Below, in pieces: positions 34,105 through 44,038 of a stretch of DNA of 64,000 nucleotides. Position 1 is the stretch's first letter. Every line of letters starts with the position of its first letter. The translations under genes were made by a program, and so were the position numbers. This stretch comes from Cryptomeria japonica (Eukaryota > Streptophyta > Pinopsida > Cupressales > Cupressaceae): assembly GCF_030272615.1 (NCBI RefSeq), contig NC_081407.1, positions 98,191,897-98,255,896 on the forward strand, in the 5' to 3' direction. Below the pieces are notes generated by a model. That model was not told the origin of the DNA, ran no database searches, and saw only the letters and a program-made list of their open reading frames with translations.

Positions 34105-34547
34105 GAAGAATGCACTATACTTTTCTTGTCATCAACACTTCCAGCCCACTCAGCATCTATGTAAGATTTTAGTATCAAAATATTCATTGTTCTTATACCA
34201 AAGACCAAAATTCGAAGTCCCTTTCAAATACCTAAAAATCATCTTTACAACTTGCTCATGTGATTGCTTCGAATTAGCCTAAAATCTTGCAACTAAACAA
34301 ATAGCTTGCATGATATCTGGTCTATATGCATTTAAGTATAACAGTCCTCCAATCATAGATCTATACTTCTTTTGATCAACTTCCAGAGATTACTCAATTT
34401 ACAACCAACGGTTAAAGGGCTAACAACCAATTTATTGTTCTCCATTTCAAACTTCTTTAGCATTTCTTTGACATGTTTAGCTTGGGAAATAAAAATTTCA
34501 TCTTCTAACTAACTTGTAGACCAAAAAAGAGTGACAACTCACTAATC
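34105..34547 (-). pseudogene. Copia B RT/RNase H segment, duplicate copy 2
   Basis: Homologous to 35548-36012 at roughly 85 percent by eye. It encodes the end of RT and start of RNase H (FEMENNKLVV and the DQKKYRSMIGGLLYLTTTRPDI-type block in degraded form). It is separated from copy 1 by the LINE fragment. The junction at about 35540 shows that the two copies were in direct tandem. Confidence 0.8.
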
Positions 34548-34550
34548 ATT

Positions 34551-35531
34551 TATTTTTTATTAAGAAAGAAGCAAGAAACAAGGGTGCTAACCCTTAATAT
34601 AATAGCCCATAGGTAGTAAGAGATACAATAAAAACAGGGGAGCGAGCCTCATAAAACAAGGTCATACAAGCAAAAAAGGGAAAAACCTATCAAACCAGCA
34701 ACAACCCAAACCCAACTCAAGGACAAGGAGAGACACCTGAGCCTTGGCAAAGAGGGGTTTGGGGAAGGGGGAAGGACTTCCTTTCACCTGCAACAAACCA
34801 CAGTCCAGGTGATACTGTCATCAGGACCATCAAAAGAAGAATCAAGTGGGGAGGCCCCCACAGGCATTCTTTCAGAGATGGCAATAGGCTGCTGCTATAG
34901 AACAGTATCAGGAGAAAAATCAACAGAAGAAGATCAGGGTTGCAGAATAGGAGCAACATGAGTCGAAGCCTCAATAATAGAGGAGACCACCACAACAACA
35001 ACAAGAGGGTCAAGAGGAGCATCATCAGCAGCAAGAGTCACCAAATCATCATGGATAGAGGCGTTGTCCTCCCGGGAGGAGTCAATTGAATCAACATCAA
35101 AAGCATTGATTCTCAAGTGATTAGATGTAGCATCCTTCCAACGTGTAGTAGCACCTTTGTGATGTGGAAGAGAGCAATATGAAGCTAAATGGCCTGTAGA
35201 GAAACATTTTTGGTAGCAAAAGGGGAGGCCCTAATGGTCCAATGGTTGACTCCAAGGCCTATCCCCAACCATAAGCACCACATCCCCAAGGAGAGGCAAA
35301 GAGATGTCAATGTCGATTAGGATGGGGGCAAAGGTAGAATGACCCAAAGAGGACGTAACATCATCAACCTTTAAGAAGCGGCCAATAGAGTTATCAATGT
35401 CATCATAGCAAGAATTCTCTTCGAAATGAAGGGGAAGATTAAGAAGATAAACCCAAATTAGACACACATTAAGAGGTTCGGTAAGAGGGTTAAAAGAAGT
35501 AGTCTAGAGTTTAACCAAGAGAGAATGATCT
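34551..35531 (-). mobile_element. LINE ORF1 fragment inserted in copia B
   Basis: The - strand encodes an L1 ORF1 type: VCLIWVYLLNLPLHF, FLKVDDVTSS, ILIDIDISLPLLGDVVLMVG, and zinc knuckle CYQKCFSTGHLASYC near 35190-35230. A Ser/Asp/Val-rich tail follows (RINAFDVDSIDSS). The 3' end is TTAATAAAAAATA near 34551. It is flanked by AAATGATTGGTGAG and AAATGATTAGTGAG, a 14-bp target duplication with one change. No ORF2 is present, so it is an internally deleted or ORF1-only copy. Unlike the LINE at 20.3 kb in sequence. Confidence 0.8.
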
Positions 35532-35547
35532 CACCAATCATTTGTTG

Positions 35548-36012
35548 GAGAATGCACTACCACTAATACTTTTCCTATCATCAACACTATTGGCCCAATC
35601 AACATCTATGCAAGATTTTAACATGAAATCTCCATTCTTCTTATACCAAAGACCAAAATTCAGAGTCCCTTTCAAATACTTGAAATTCCTCTTTATAGCT
35701 TGTTGATGTGACTACTTCAAATTAGCATGTAATCTTGCAACTAAACAAACAGTTTGCATGATATCCGGTCTAGATGTAGTTAAGTATAACAATTCTCCAA
35801 TCATAGATTTATACTTCTTCTGATCAATTTCTAGAGATACACCATCTTTACTCAATTTACAACCAATGGTTAAAGGGCTAGCAACCAGCTTATTGAATAT
35901 TCTCCATTTCAAACTTCTTTAGCATCTCTTTGACATATTTAGCTTGGGAAATAAAGATTTCATCCTCTTATTAACTTGTAGACCAAGAAAGAATGACAAC
36001 TCACCAATCATT
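35548..36012 (-). pseudogene. Copia B RT/RNase H segment, duplicate copy 1
   Basis: The frame includes KLVASPLTIGCKLSKDGVSL, EIDQKKYKSMIGELLYLTTS and RPDIMQTVCLVARLHANLK (35712-35912). These are the last RT block and the RNase H connection of copia. Its right edge is the target duplication of the solo LTR at 36013. Confidence 0.88.
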
Positions 36013-37234
36013 TGTTGGAGATTATAAGTAGCATGAGCTTGTATGGTTGTCATTGATGTCAAACTTGGTTATCTAGATGGATGTTGGTTCGGATATGCTC
36101 TTGGTTGTTGCGGAATTATGTTTTGTGTTGCAGTTAGTGTTTTGATGTTGGTTGTGTCATCTTGTATTTAGGATGATCCAACAAGCTTTTGGTACCCTTC
36201 GGATTTGTTGCTAATTGTGTTGCGTTTAGTGGATCACATTATTTGGTCCAAATATATGTTGAAAGATGTGTTAAGATGTTGTTTTGGGTCTCACCATGGC
36301 ACGTGGAGATCCGCATTGAGTATTTTGCATCAAAATAGGTTATGTGGTCGATTGGTTGCTATTTTTATACGTTGCATTTGGTAACGGGTTTGGAGTATGC
36401 ATTAGCGTGTGCAAATTGTTGGATCAATCATGGAATGATATATTGTAATATGTTTTGGTTCCCTCTTACTCTTGGAGTAGATCGAATTGAGTATTTTAGG
36501 TCCAAATGGCTTATTTTATGTCATATTTATTATTCTGTTTTGACTGGCCCTTAATTAGGTTATTAATGTTGTATCTCATATTTAAGATCTAGAGATGGAT
36601 GAATTGTAGTGTGGATGAGAAGCGAATTGTGCAAGAAGTGTATTTGAATGATTTGCAAGTATATTTGAGTTTGTGGTTGTGTGAAAGTCAGTTTGAGAAG
36701 AGCTTTGAAGGTGATATATTTTGCAAGATAGTGTGTTGCGGTATTGAAGATTATTAGAGATGTTTGTCATGATGTTGGTTGCTTGATCTAGTTGGTCAAA
36801 GACAATTTCATGTTTAGGATAATCCTTCTTAATTTCAATTCAGCTATTTCATTCATAGTTGACTAACAATAAGTCCTTCAGTAGTAGTTTGTATCTTGTC
36901 CTAAAGTCATGATCTTCAGCTGAGCAAGTCCTCTTTGTATCTTGCCTAAGGTTGTGCACCTTAGTTCTGCAAGTCCTTCAGGTGTTGGTGCTCCTTGGCA
37001 ATAAGCCTAAAATGTTGTAAACATTGTTATTCATATTGTGATAGAGATTATCACCATGGTTTTTCCCTATTTGGGTTTTTCACATAAATCTGGTGTTCAT
37101 GTGTTGACGGTTGATGCTTATGTGTTGATGATTAATTTATTATTGCTAAGTAAATTAGTGTTGTTTATTAATAATTTATTTTGAAGTTCCAGACTGATTG
37201 ACCCCTCCTTCTTAGCCACATTGAGTGTTCAACA
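36013..37234 (+). repeat. Solo LTR (1222 bp) of the copia B family, inverted, inside copia B RT
   Basis: It starts TGTTGGAGATTATAAG and ends GAGTGTTCAACA. It is flanked on both sides by TCATT (36008-36012 and 37235-37239). It is homologous in reverse orientation to the LTRs of element B itself (for example TGTTTGTCATGATGTTGGTTGCTTGATC counterpart near 36760-36787). Without it and one TCATT, the RT frame reads straight through. It arose by insertion of a related element followed by LTR-LTR recombination. Confidence 0.92.
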
Positions 37235-37239
37235 TCATT

Positions 37240-38044
37240 GACATCTCAAATTCCTTCTACATCTCATCTACAAATTCTTTACATAGACCATCACTTCCTC
37301 CAAATATAATATCATCAACATAAACAACAACAATCAACAACTTGTTACCTTCAACCTTAAAATAAAAATTGTTATCAGTAGTACCTTTCCTAAAGGTTTG
37401 TTGTAACAAATATATGCCCAATCTAGCATACCAAGCTCTAGGTGCTTGTTTGTGTCCATACAATGTTTTCTTTAATCTGAAAACCGTATCCGAATCTTTT
37501 GACAATTTGAATCCATTTGACTGCTCAATATACACTTCTTTCTCAAGTTCTCCTTTTACAAAAGCTAACTTAACATCCATTTGATATGCCTTGAAATTAT
37601 TAAAGGCAGAAAGGGCGAGAAACATTCTTGTAGCTTCCATGCTAACTACAAGAGCAAAAAAAATTTCAAAATCAATACCTTCAACTTGTGAATAACCTTT
37701 ACATACCAATCTCGCTTTGTGTCTTGTAACTTGTCCTTGTTCATTTAACTTGTTCTGAAACTCTCACTTAGTTCTTATCACATTTTTTCCACTAGTCTAG
37801 GTACCAATTCCCATGTCTGATTCTTTTGTATCTGATTCGGTTTTTCTTCCATTCCTTTTACCCAACTTTCTTCTTTGCTTGCTTCCTTGTATGATTTAGG
37901 TTCCACCAGTGAAAGAAAACAATAGTTTGCTTGTTCATTTATTTTTGCAACTCTTCTTCTTGTCTGAACTCCTTTGTTTTTGTCTCTAATTATTTGATCT
38001 TCTGAATGATTTTTTTGTACAAATCTGACTAGGGTTTTAGTCAC
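37240..38044 (-). pseudogene. Copia B reverse transcriptase, N-terminal part
   Basis: Blocks in order on the - strand: EKPNQIQKNQTWELVPR (about 37830), MVCKGYSQVEGIDFE (about 37700), AYQMDVKLAFVKGELEKEVY (about 37570), FRLKKTLYGHKQAPRAWYAR (about 37440) and catalytic VVYVDDIIFGG near 37300. Frame changes near 37740 and a stop near 37257 inactivate it. Confidence 0.92.
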
Positions 38045-39135
38045 TTGTTCTAATTCTTCTTCCTCTTCTTCATCTTTCTCTATGATGTCTTTCGTATTTA
38101 TCTTTTTTTTTCTGTAGCAACTAGAATAATCTCAAAATCAACCTCTTATATAGGTTTAGAAGCAACTTGATCACATTTTTCACATACTTTCACATTAGTA
38201 CTTTCCACTATCTTGTTCAGTCTTTTGTTGTAACACCGATAAGTCTTGTTGTTTGTAGCATATCCCAAAAATATTCCTTAATCTACTCTAGTATCAAACT
38301 TTCGAAGATCATCTTCATCTTTTCTGATGTAGCACTTAAAGGTTCTGGAATATTTCATAGTAGGAGGTCTTCCATTTCACTACTCATAAGGTGTCTTAGT
38401 ATGATTTACTCGTATCTGTACTTTGTTAAGTATGTAAACAACATTATGCACAATGTCTTTCCAATACACATTAGCCAAGTTAGCATCTTTCAACATAGTT
38501 CTAGCCATCTCAATAATAGTTATATTCTTCCTTTCCACAACTCCATTCTACTGAGGGGTTCTTGGGGCAAAAAAATGCCTTCTAATTCCATATTTCTCAC
38601 AAAAATTATCAAATTCATTTGAAGTAAACTCTCCTCCTCTTTCAGATATCAATTTGATTTTAGCATCTACTTGATTTTCAACAATTGACTTGAACACTTT
38701 AAATCTTTCATAAGCTTCAAATTTCTCTTTGAAAAATGTAACCCATGTCATCCTAGAATAATTATCAATAAGCAACTTAAAATACCTTTCACCATTAAGT
38801 CCTCTTGTCCTTGTAGGCCCGCAAAGATCTATATGAATCAACTCCAAGGGCTTTGAAGTAGAATATTCTTACTCTTGAATCTCCTCTTTATTTGTTTTCC
38901 AAGTTGACATTCCCTGCATACAGTCTTATAGGTTTGATGATCCTAGGCAAGTCTCTCATAACTTTAGTATTACTGATTTTTCTCATGTTATCGAAATTGA
39001 CATGTCCCATCCTCTTGTGCCATAACAAATTTTTATTGCTCTGTGTCAGAAAACACTTGCCTCCACTCTTGTCCTTGATATAGCAAACATTTCCACTTGT
39101 CCTAATACCTTCTACTACCATTCTTCCATTTTTTA
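38045..39135 (-). pseudogene. Copia B integrase
   Basis: GAG-pre-integrase zinc region: LLWHKRMGHVNFDNMRKIS (about 39030). Core: MELIHIDLCGPTRTRG (about 38845, first catalytic Asp), LISERGGEFTSNEFDNFCEK (about 38640, where the second catalytic Asp of SDRGGEF is replaced by Glu), RTPQ-stop-NGVVERKN (about 38550) with the third acidic residue. A Lys/Glu-rich linker leads to RT. Several stops. Confidence 0.9.
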
Positions 39136-39395
39136 TTTTTCTAATTAGGCATCTGGTTCTTCTAAATAAAACTTCATAACCTTTATTTTACATTTGACTA
39201 ACACTCAATAAACTACGTCTCATACCTTGAACATAATAAACATCATTAGTTTTATGCTTACCACCAATTGAGATACTTCCTATTCCACAAAGTTTTCTTA
39301 AATTTCATCCACATTCTCACTCATTCCTAGTTTATCTTCTACTAGCTTTGAAACATCGAATGCAAATTCTTTCTTTTCTCTTTTTTATTTCTTCC
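39136..39395 (-). pseudogene. Copia B gag end/protease remnant
   Basis: Short - strand pieces such as FAFDVSKLVEDKLGMSENVD near 39360 lie between integrase and the GC-rich insert and should be the protease region, but no DSG or DTG motif can be seen. Much of it seems lost. Confidence 0.4.
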
Positions 39396-40305
39396 ATCTC
39401 TACATAGCCGCCCTCCTATCCCCATAGACCCAGCTATCAAGCCCCTGCTCGATTCTATTATTGATGCGGGCTTATCGCCCTACCCCCATAGAATTGTAGG
39501 GGGCTGGGTACCATAGAATGTCGAGGGAATGCGCCCCATAGAATTGTAGGGCCGGGGCAATCTAAAATAGTTCTAGAATCTTGTAATTAATTAGCCTGCA
39601 TATATATATATATATATAGGGGGGGGATGGCGAGTGTATCTGGATGGCTAGCTAATCTGGATGGCGAGCGTATCTGGATGGATGGCTAGCTACGAATCTA
39701 GATGGCTATCGAGCTAGTCTATCTGATGAGCTACGAATCTGGATGGCGAGCTACTGATCTATATGGCTATCTACTAATCTGGTTGGCTACCTACCCTAGA
39801 CAGGCAGGGGAGTAAAGGATTACATTGGGTAAGTTGGGTAGGCAATAGTTGGGAAAGAAGGCATGGAATCGGATCCGCCTCGTGGACACAATTAATTATC
39901 TTTCCGCGTGCGTCTGTTAATACATCTATAATGGATTGACTCAACTGCTTCAGTCGACCTCAATTAGAAAGCTCCCCTCAATCGTCTCCTTTATCCGATC
40001 CATCCAAATATGACTGCCCTTGCCCTTCCAGCAGGGCCATATTCCGTACCGACTTTTGAGATATCGCGTAGGTGATGCTCGGGGTTCAGAGAGGAGATAT
40101 CGACCACCGCTCGAGTGAACAGCTCTCGATTGGATACCGAATAAACAACCGTACAGATCCCCGAGGGGATGCGAGAGAGTCGATTCAAAAGAACACCCAT
40201 CTCGAAAAAGAAGAAAAGTTACTTTTTGGGGGGGAAGATGAATCGGTCTAGCTAGATCCGAGCGAGTGACCATCAATAAGAAAGCGTCGACGGGGCGATA
40301 GGTAG
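39396..40305. other. GC-rich insert, probably organellar (mitochondrial) DNA
   Basis: About 910 bp with clearly higher GC than all surroundings, rich in GATCC, TCGA and CGAG words, with repeats of TCTGGATGGCTAGCTA type (39640-39790) and a TA run at 39600. It interrupts copia gag: flanking copia frames resume on both sides. Composition and style resemble plant mitochondrial intergenic DNA, so I call it a candidate NUMT. A - strand frame at 39991-40200 (MGVLLNRLSRIPSGICTVVY) is not recognised. It could instead be another unknown repeat. Confidence 0.5.
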
Positions 40306-40900
40306 ACAAAGTTCCAATGAGTTGATCAATCAAACAATTATTCAGGTTATGACATTCTTCAATTGCAAACTTCTTAGGTTTGTAGGGTTCAGACAGTGTC
40401 AACAAGATCTTTCTTATGGCACCATCTTCTTCTAATGTTCCACCAACACCTTTGATAGATTTTGGAACATAATTCACTCTATGTATGTAGCTCTCAACAC
40501 CTTCATTATCTACATTCTTAAACATTCATATTTTTGTTTCAAATTCATCAACCTAGCTTGCTTTGTCTTCGGATCTCCTTCATATGCATAGCATAATTTG
40601 TTCTATATTTCCTTAGCTTTCTTCAATCTCTTAACTTTACCGAATACTGCATCACTCAAGTAGCTAAATATCATTGTCTTGGCTTTTGCATTAGCCTTAC
40701 GATTCTTATCCATCCACAATCTAAGGTTCATACTGTGGAGGTGTATAACCAATCTTGATAATATCCTAGATTGCATTATACAAAGTCCCCAAACATTATT
40801 TCATCTTATCTTTCTAATAAGAGAAGTTTGTTTCATCAAACAATGGTGCTTTAAGATAAAGTTCATGTGTCATTCCAAATCTACCTCAAACAGTTAATCT
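40306..40900 (-). pseudogene. Copia B gag
   Basis: The - strand reads NVDNEGVESYIHRVNYVPKS, GVGGTLEEDGAIRKILLTLS, KPKKFAIEECHNLNNCLIDQ and LIGTLSTY, the classical copia Gag core (UBN2-type: 'I..KIL.SLP..Y....AIE......L..LIG.L'). The GC-rich insert cuts it after LIGTLSTY. The start of Gag near the PBS is degraded. Confidence 0.85.
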
Positions 40901-40918
40901 TTTCAAAGAGGAACCAAT

Positions 40919-40930
40919 GCTTTGATACCA
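40919..40930 (-). other. Primer binding site of copia B (tRNA-iMet)
   Basis: The - strand reads TGGTATCAAAGC, two bases from the LTR end; the plant consensus is TGGTATCAGAGC. Gives orientation and LTR boundary. Confidence 0.88.
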
Positions 40931-40932
40931 AT

Positions 40933-42302
40933 TGTTGAACCCACAATAGGACTGAGAGGGGGATGGGGTGAATTAGTGTGGAACTTCAAAACAAACAAAT
41001 TATAAATAACATTCAACCATTCAACAATAAGACTAAAAACACATCGACCATCAACAAAAGAACACTAAATTTATGTGGAAAACCCAAACAAGGAAAAATC
41101 ATGGTGAGAATCTAACTCACAATATAAATATGAATGATTAGAATGTTTTAAGTTCACAACCAAGGAGCAACAACACCTGAAGGGCTTTCAAGCTAAGGCA
41201 CGCTACTTTAGGGCAAGATACATGGACTTGCACAACTGAAGCACATTGCTTCAGCGCAAGATACAAAAATGTTGCTAAAGGACCCATTGTAAGAAGGATA
41301 TCCTAAACATGAAATTGTCCTTGAATATCAGGATCAAGCGACCAATATTATGGCAAACATCTTTGAACTCTTGTCATTATGTTTGCACACTATCTTTCTG
41401 AACACATCACCTTCAATTCACACGCTAACTTTTGCACATTCACAAACTCAAATTTTCTTGTATATCATTCGTAAACACTTCGCATCAATTCACATGCATT
41501 TCATTACACAACTCATACAACCTCATTCCTTAAATATAAGATAGATCATCAAAAAATTTAACTAAGGGCGGCCAAAATCGAAATAAATAATATTGCACAA
41601 AATAAGCCACCCAAACCAAAAATACTCAAAGCTTTCAACTCCAAGAGAAAGAGGGAACCCAAATACATCATAACACATCCTTACAAGATGAATCCAACGA
41701 TCTACATGGGCTAACTCATCCTCCAAAGTCACCATCAAACATAACATGTAGATATACAATAGAACTTATCAAACAAACAACCAAAAGACATCTTCTAATG
41801 CATATTATGTCACATGGATCTCCACATGCAATGGTGAGACCCATAATAATACTCCAACTCATTCTCTAATGCATATCCAGACTAAAGACCATGATCTTGT
41901 CAAGAAAACCCAATCAAACACACTGAACTATAACACAACTGAATATCCCAAACACAAATCAACATAACTCTCTTGTAAAATAGAGAATCCACTAGAGAAG
42001 AACACTGAGAATACTATATGAGCCATAAAATCATGTCCACTAAACCACAACACAAATTGTAGCATATCCGAAGGTCACTTAAGACTTTTTAGAATAGTTT
42101 GGAAGACACTCTTACTACCCAAAAATATAAAAAATTAGCTTCTATAAACTAGAATCAAAATACCACAACCAACATCGAAATATAAAACTCAATCTACAAC
42201 CCAAAATACAACTGCAACAATCAAGAGCATGTCCAGACCAAAATCCATCCGAACAACCAAGTTTGACAGCAATGACAACCATACAAACTTATATTTGCAA
42301 CA
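40933..42302 (-). repeat. 5' LTR of copia element B (1370 bp)
   Basis: On the - strand it runs from TGTTGCAAATATAAG (42302) to GGTTCAACA (40933). The right part is repeated at 32502-33476; the whole is similar in inverted orientation to the solo LTR 36013-37234. The extra 148 bp over the solo LTR come from scattered indels. Confidence 0.87.
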
Positions 42303-44038
42303 AAGATGAAGTAGCAATGTCTCTCTTAGCTCATGTGAGAGAACTTTAGGTCTTTTGTGCTAAGCTAGAATATGCCTATATAGAAGTTGCAACAAATTTT
42401 CTAATCATCTACACCAAACTCAAATCTCCCCAACAAGTCTATAATAAATAAGAACAAAGGGAAGCAATCACGATGTGAGCAATATTGTACACACCAATAT
42501 GGCAACTCTCTTAGCAATATTGATCACCATGCAAAACAAAATTTTGTCACACAGACAACACTTAATCCTAATGAGACAAAGAAGATTGATCAAGAGGCAC
42601 AATGCCTCAAGACTACCACACCAATAAACATTTCAAGAAAGCACAAGAAATTTTCCACATGAATTGTTGGGGTCAACAAACAACCATGTCGTTATTGATA
42701 GAAATACCACAAGTTCATGATAGCAATACTACAAGTTCATTATTGCACATGATGCAATGAAGAGATTAAATTTTCCACCAATGCACATCTAAACCCCTAC
42801 TATAGGGATGGATGCAATAAGGCAAGGAGATTCAAGTACGTTGTTAATTTACTTTTAATTATGTTGTCAATCCTATGTGCAAGATAGTCACCTAAATTGG
42901 TGCACCAATTTGTGACATATTGGTTGGTATGTATTTTGTATATGACTATAAAGTGTCTATAATGCACATTTGCAATATTGGAAAATTCACATCAATATTG
43001 GATATTTCAACCTACTTGAGATGTTGTTACAATCTAGAATCCCTCCAGTTTTACTAAAACAAGGTCACAAGATCATTGCACACACTCAAAAAGCATGTGC
43101 TACTTATGATATGTGTAACATCCATGTAATTAGTAAAGCACACTCTTTCAATTAGGTCTTTGTTGGTTAACAAATTTGCCTTTTCTTTAATTTTTGTATA
43201 TTTTTTAAAATGTTGACTCGTGCATACCCTTTCATGGAAAAGAAAATGAACCAACATTTGGGTGAACCAAATTGGGGTTCATCCTCTGCATAAGAGTGCA
43301 ACTCCTCGTAAGATTTTCAATCATTTTTTATGTAGATAACTTAGAAACAAACACACTTTTCACCAGAAAGCGAGGAAGGCTTTCCCATTCATTCATCAAC
43401 ACAAAAGAATGCTACAAAATATTTATTTATAAGTGTAAAGCTCACAGGCTTCACTACTGCACATATTCATTTAATTTACAATTAATTCCACCCAAAGTAC
43501 TCAAAGGAATGTAAATGTTGATTGATTCTTGCTCATGCCTCATAGGACAAGGGGGATTAGAGCCATTTAAATGACAATGAAATACCTTTAAATGAAGAAA
43601 ATCAATGGATTCAACGACTAAGAAAGACCTGGTATTGAAAAAGCATATTCCACTCATAAGCATACATCCCAACTAGGATTGCTAATCTTTCAAACACACG
43701 GATTTGAAGATCTTATCAAAATATTTTTTTCCATTCAAGAACCATAAAATATCTGCATTGAAAATCCAAAGACAATTAAGACTGTTCCTCCAAATCAAAG
43801 TTTTTCAGACCTTCAACAAAGCCTGCTTAATTACATTTATAGCCCCTAGGCCAATAGTTTGTTTGAAATAACCCTAAACTTTTAAACTCTACCCAAGAGT
43901 TAAAAGAAACTGTCTATTTAAAACTCTATAAATAAAGGTTGTGAATAGGATGACAGCTCATCCATAAGCCGATCAGGAATCCATCGTGGAAGAAGTGGCC
44001 GCTAATTTGTCCTGTTTTGCAGCAATACCACACATATT
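42303..44038. other. No recognised gene; flank of copia B and 3' flank of the unknown pseudogene
   Basis: AT-rich. Short frames only. ACTCTATAAATAAAGG near 43923 is TATA-like on the + strand and could belong to a buried LTR, but no boundaries were found. Confidence 0.35.

Larger units (their letters stand above)
32502..42302 (-). mobile_element. Ty1/copia element B with four later rearrangements inside
   Basis: The element reads right to left: 5' LTR (40933-42302), iMet PBS (40919-40930), gag, protease/integrase, RT, RNase H, PPT (33477-33490) and 3' LTR (32502-33476, missing about 390 bp at its left end). Inside it are a GC-rich organelle-like insert in gag, a solo LTR in RT, a tandem duplication of an RT/RNase H segment and a LINE fragment. 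Integrase sits before RT, which is the copia order. Copia coding parts are broken by stops and frameshifts. Confidence 0.9.

Noticed and set aside
39991-40200. A mitochondrial gene in the GC-rich insert
   Set aside because: The - strand frame MGVLLNRLSRIPSGICTVVY does not match any mitochondrial protein I can recall, so no gene name is given.
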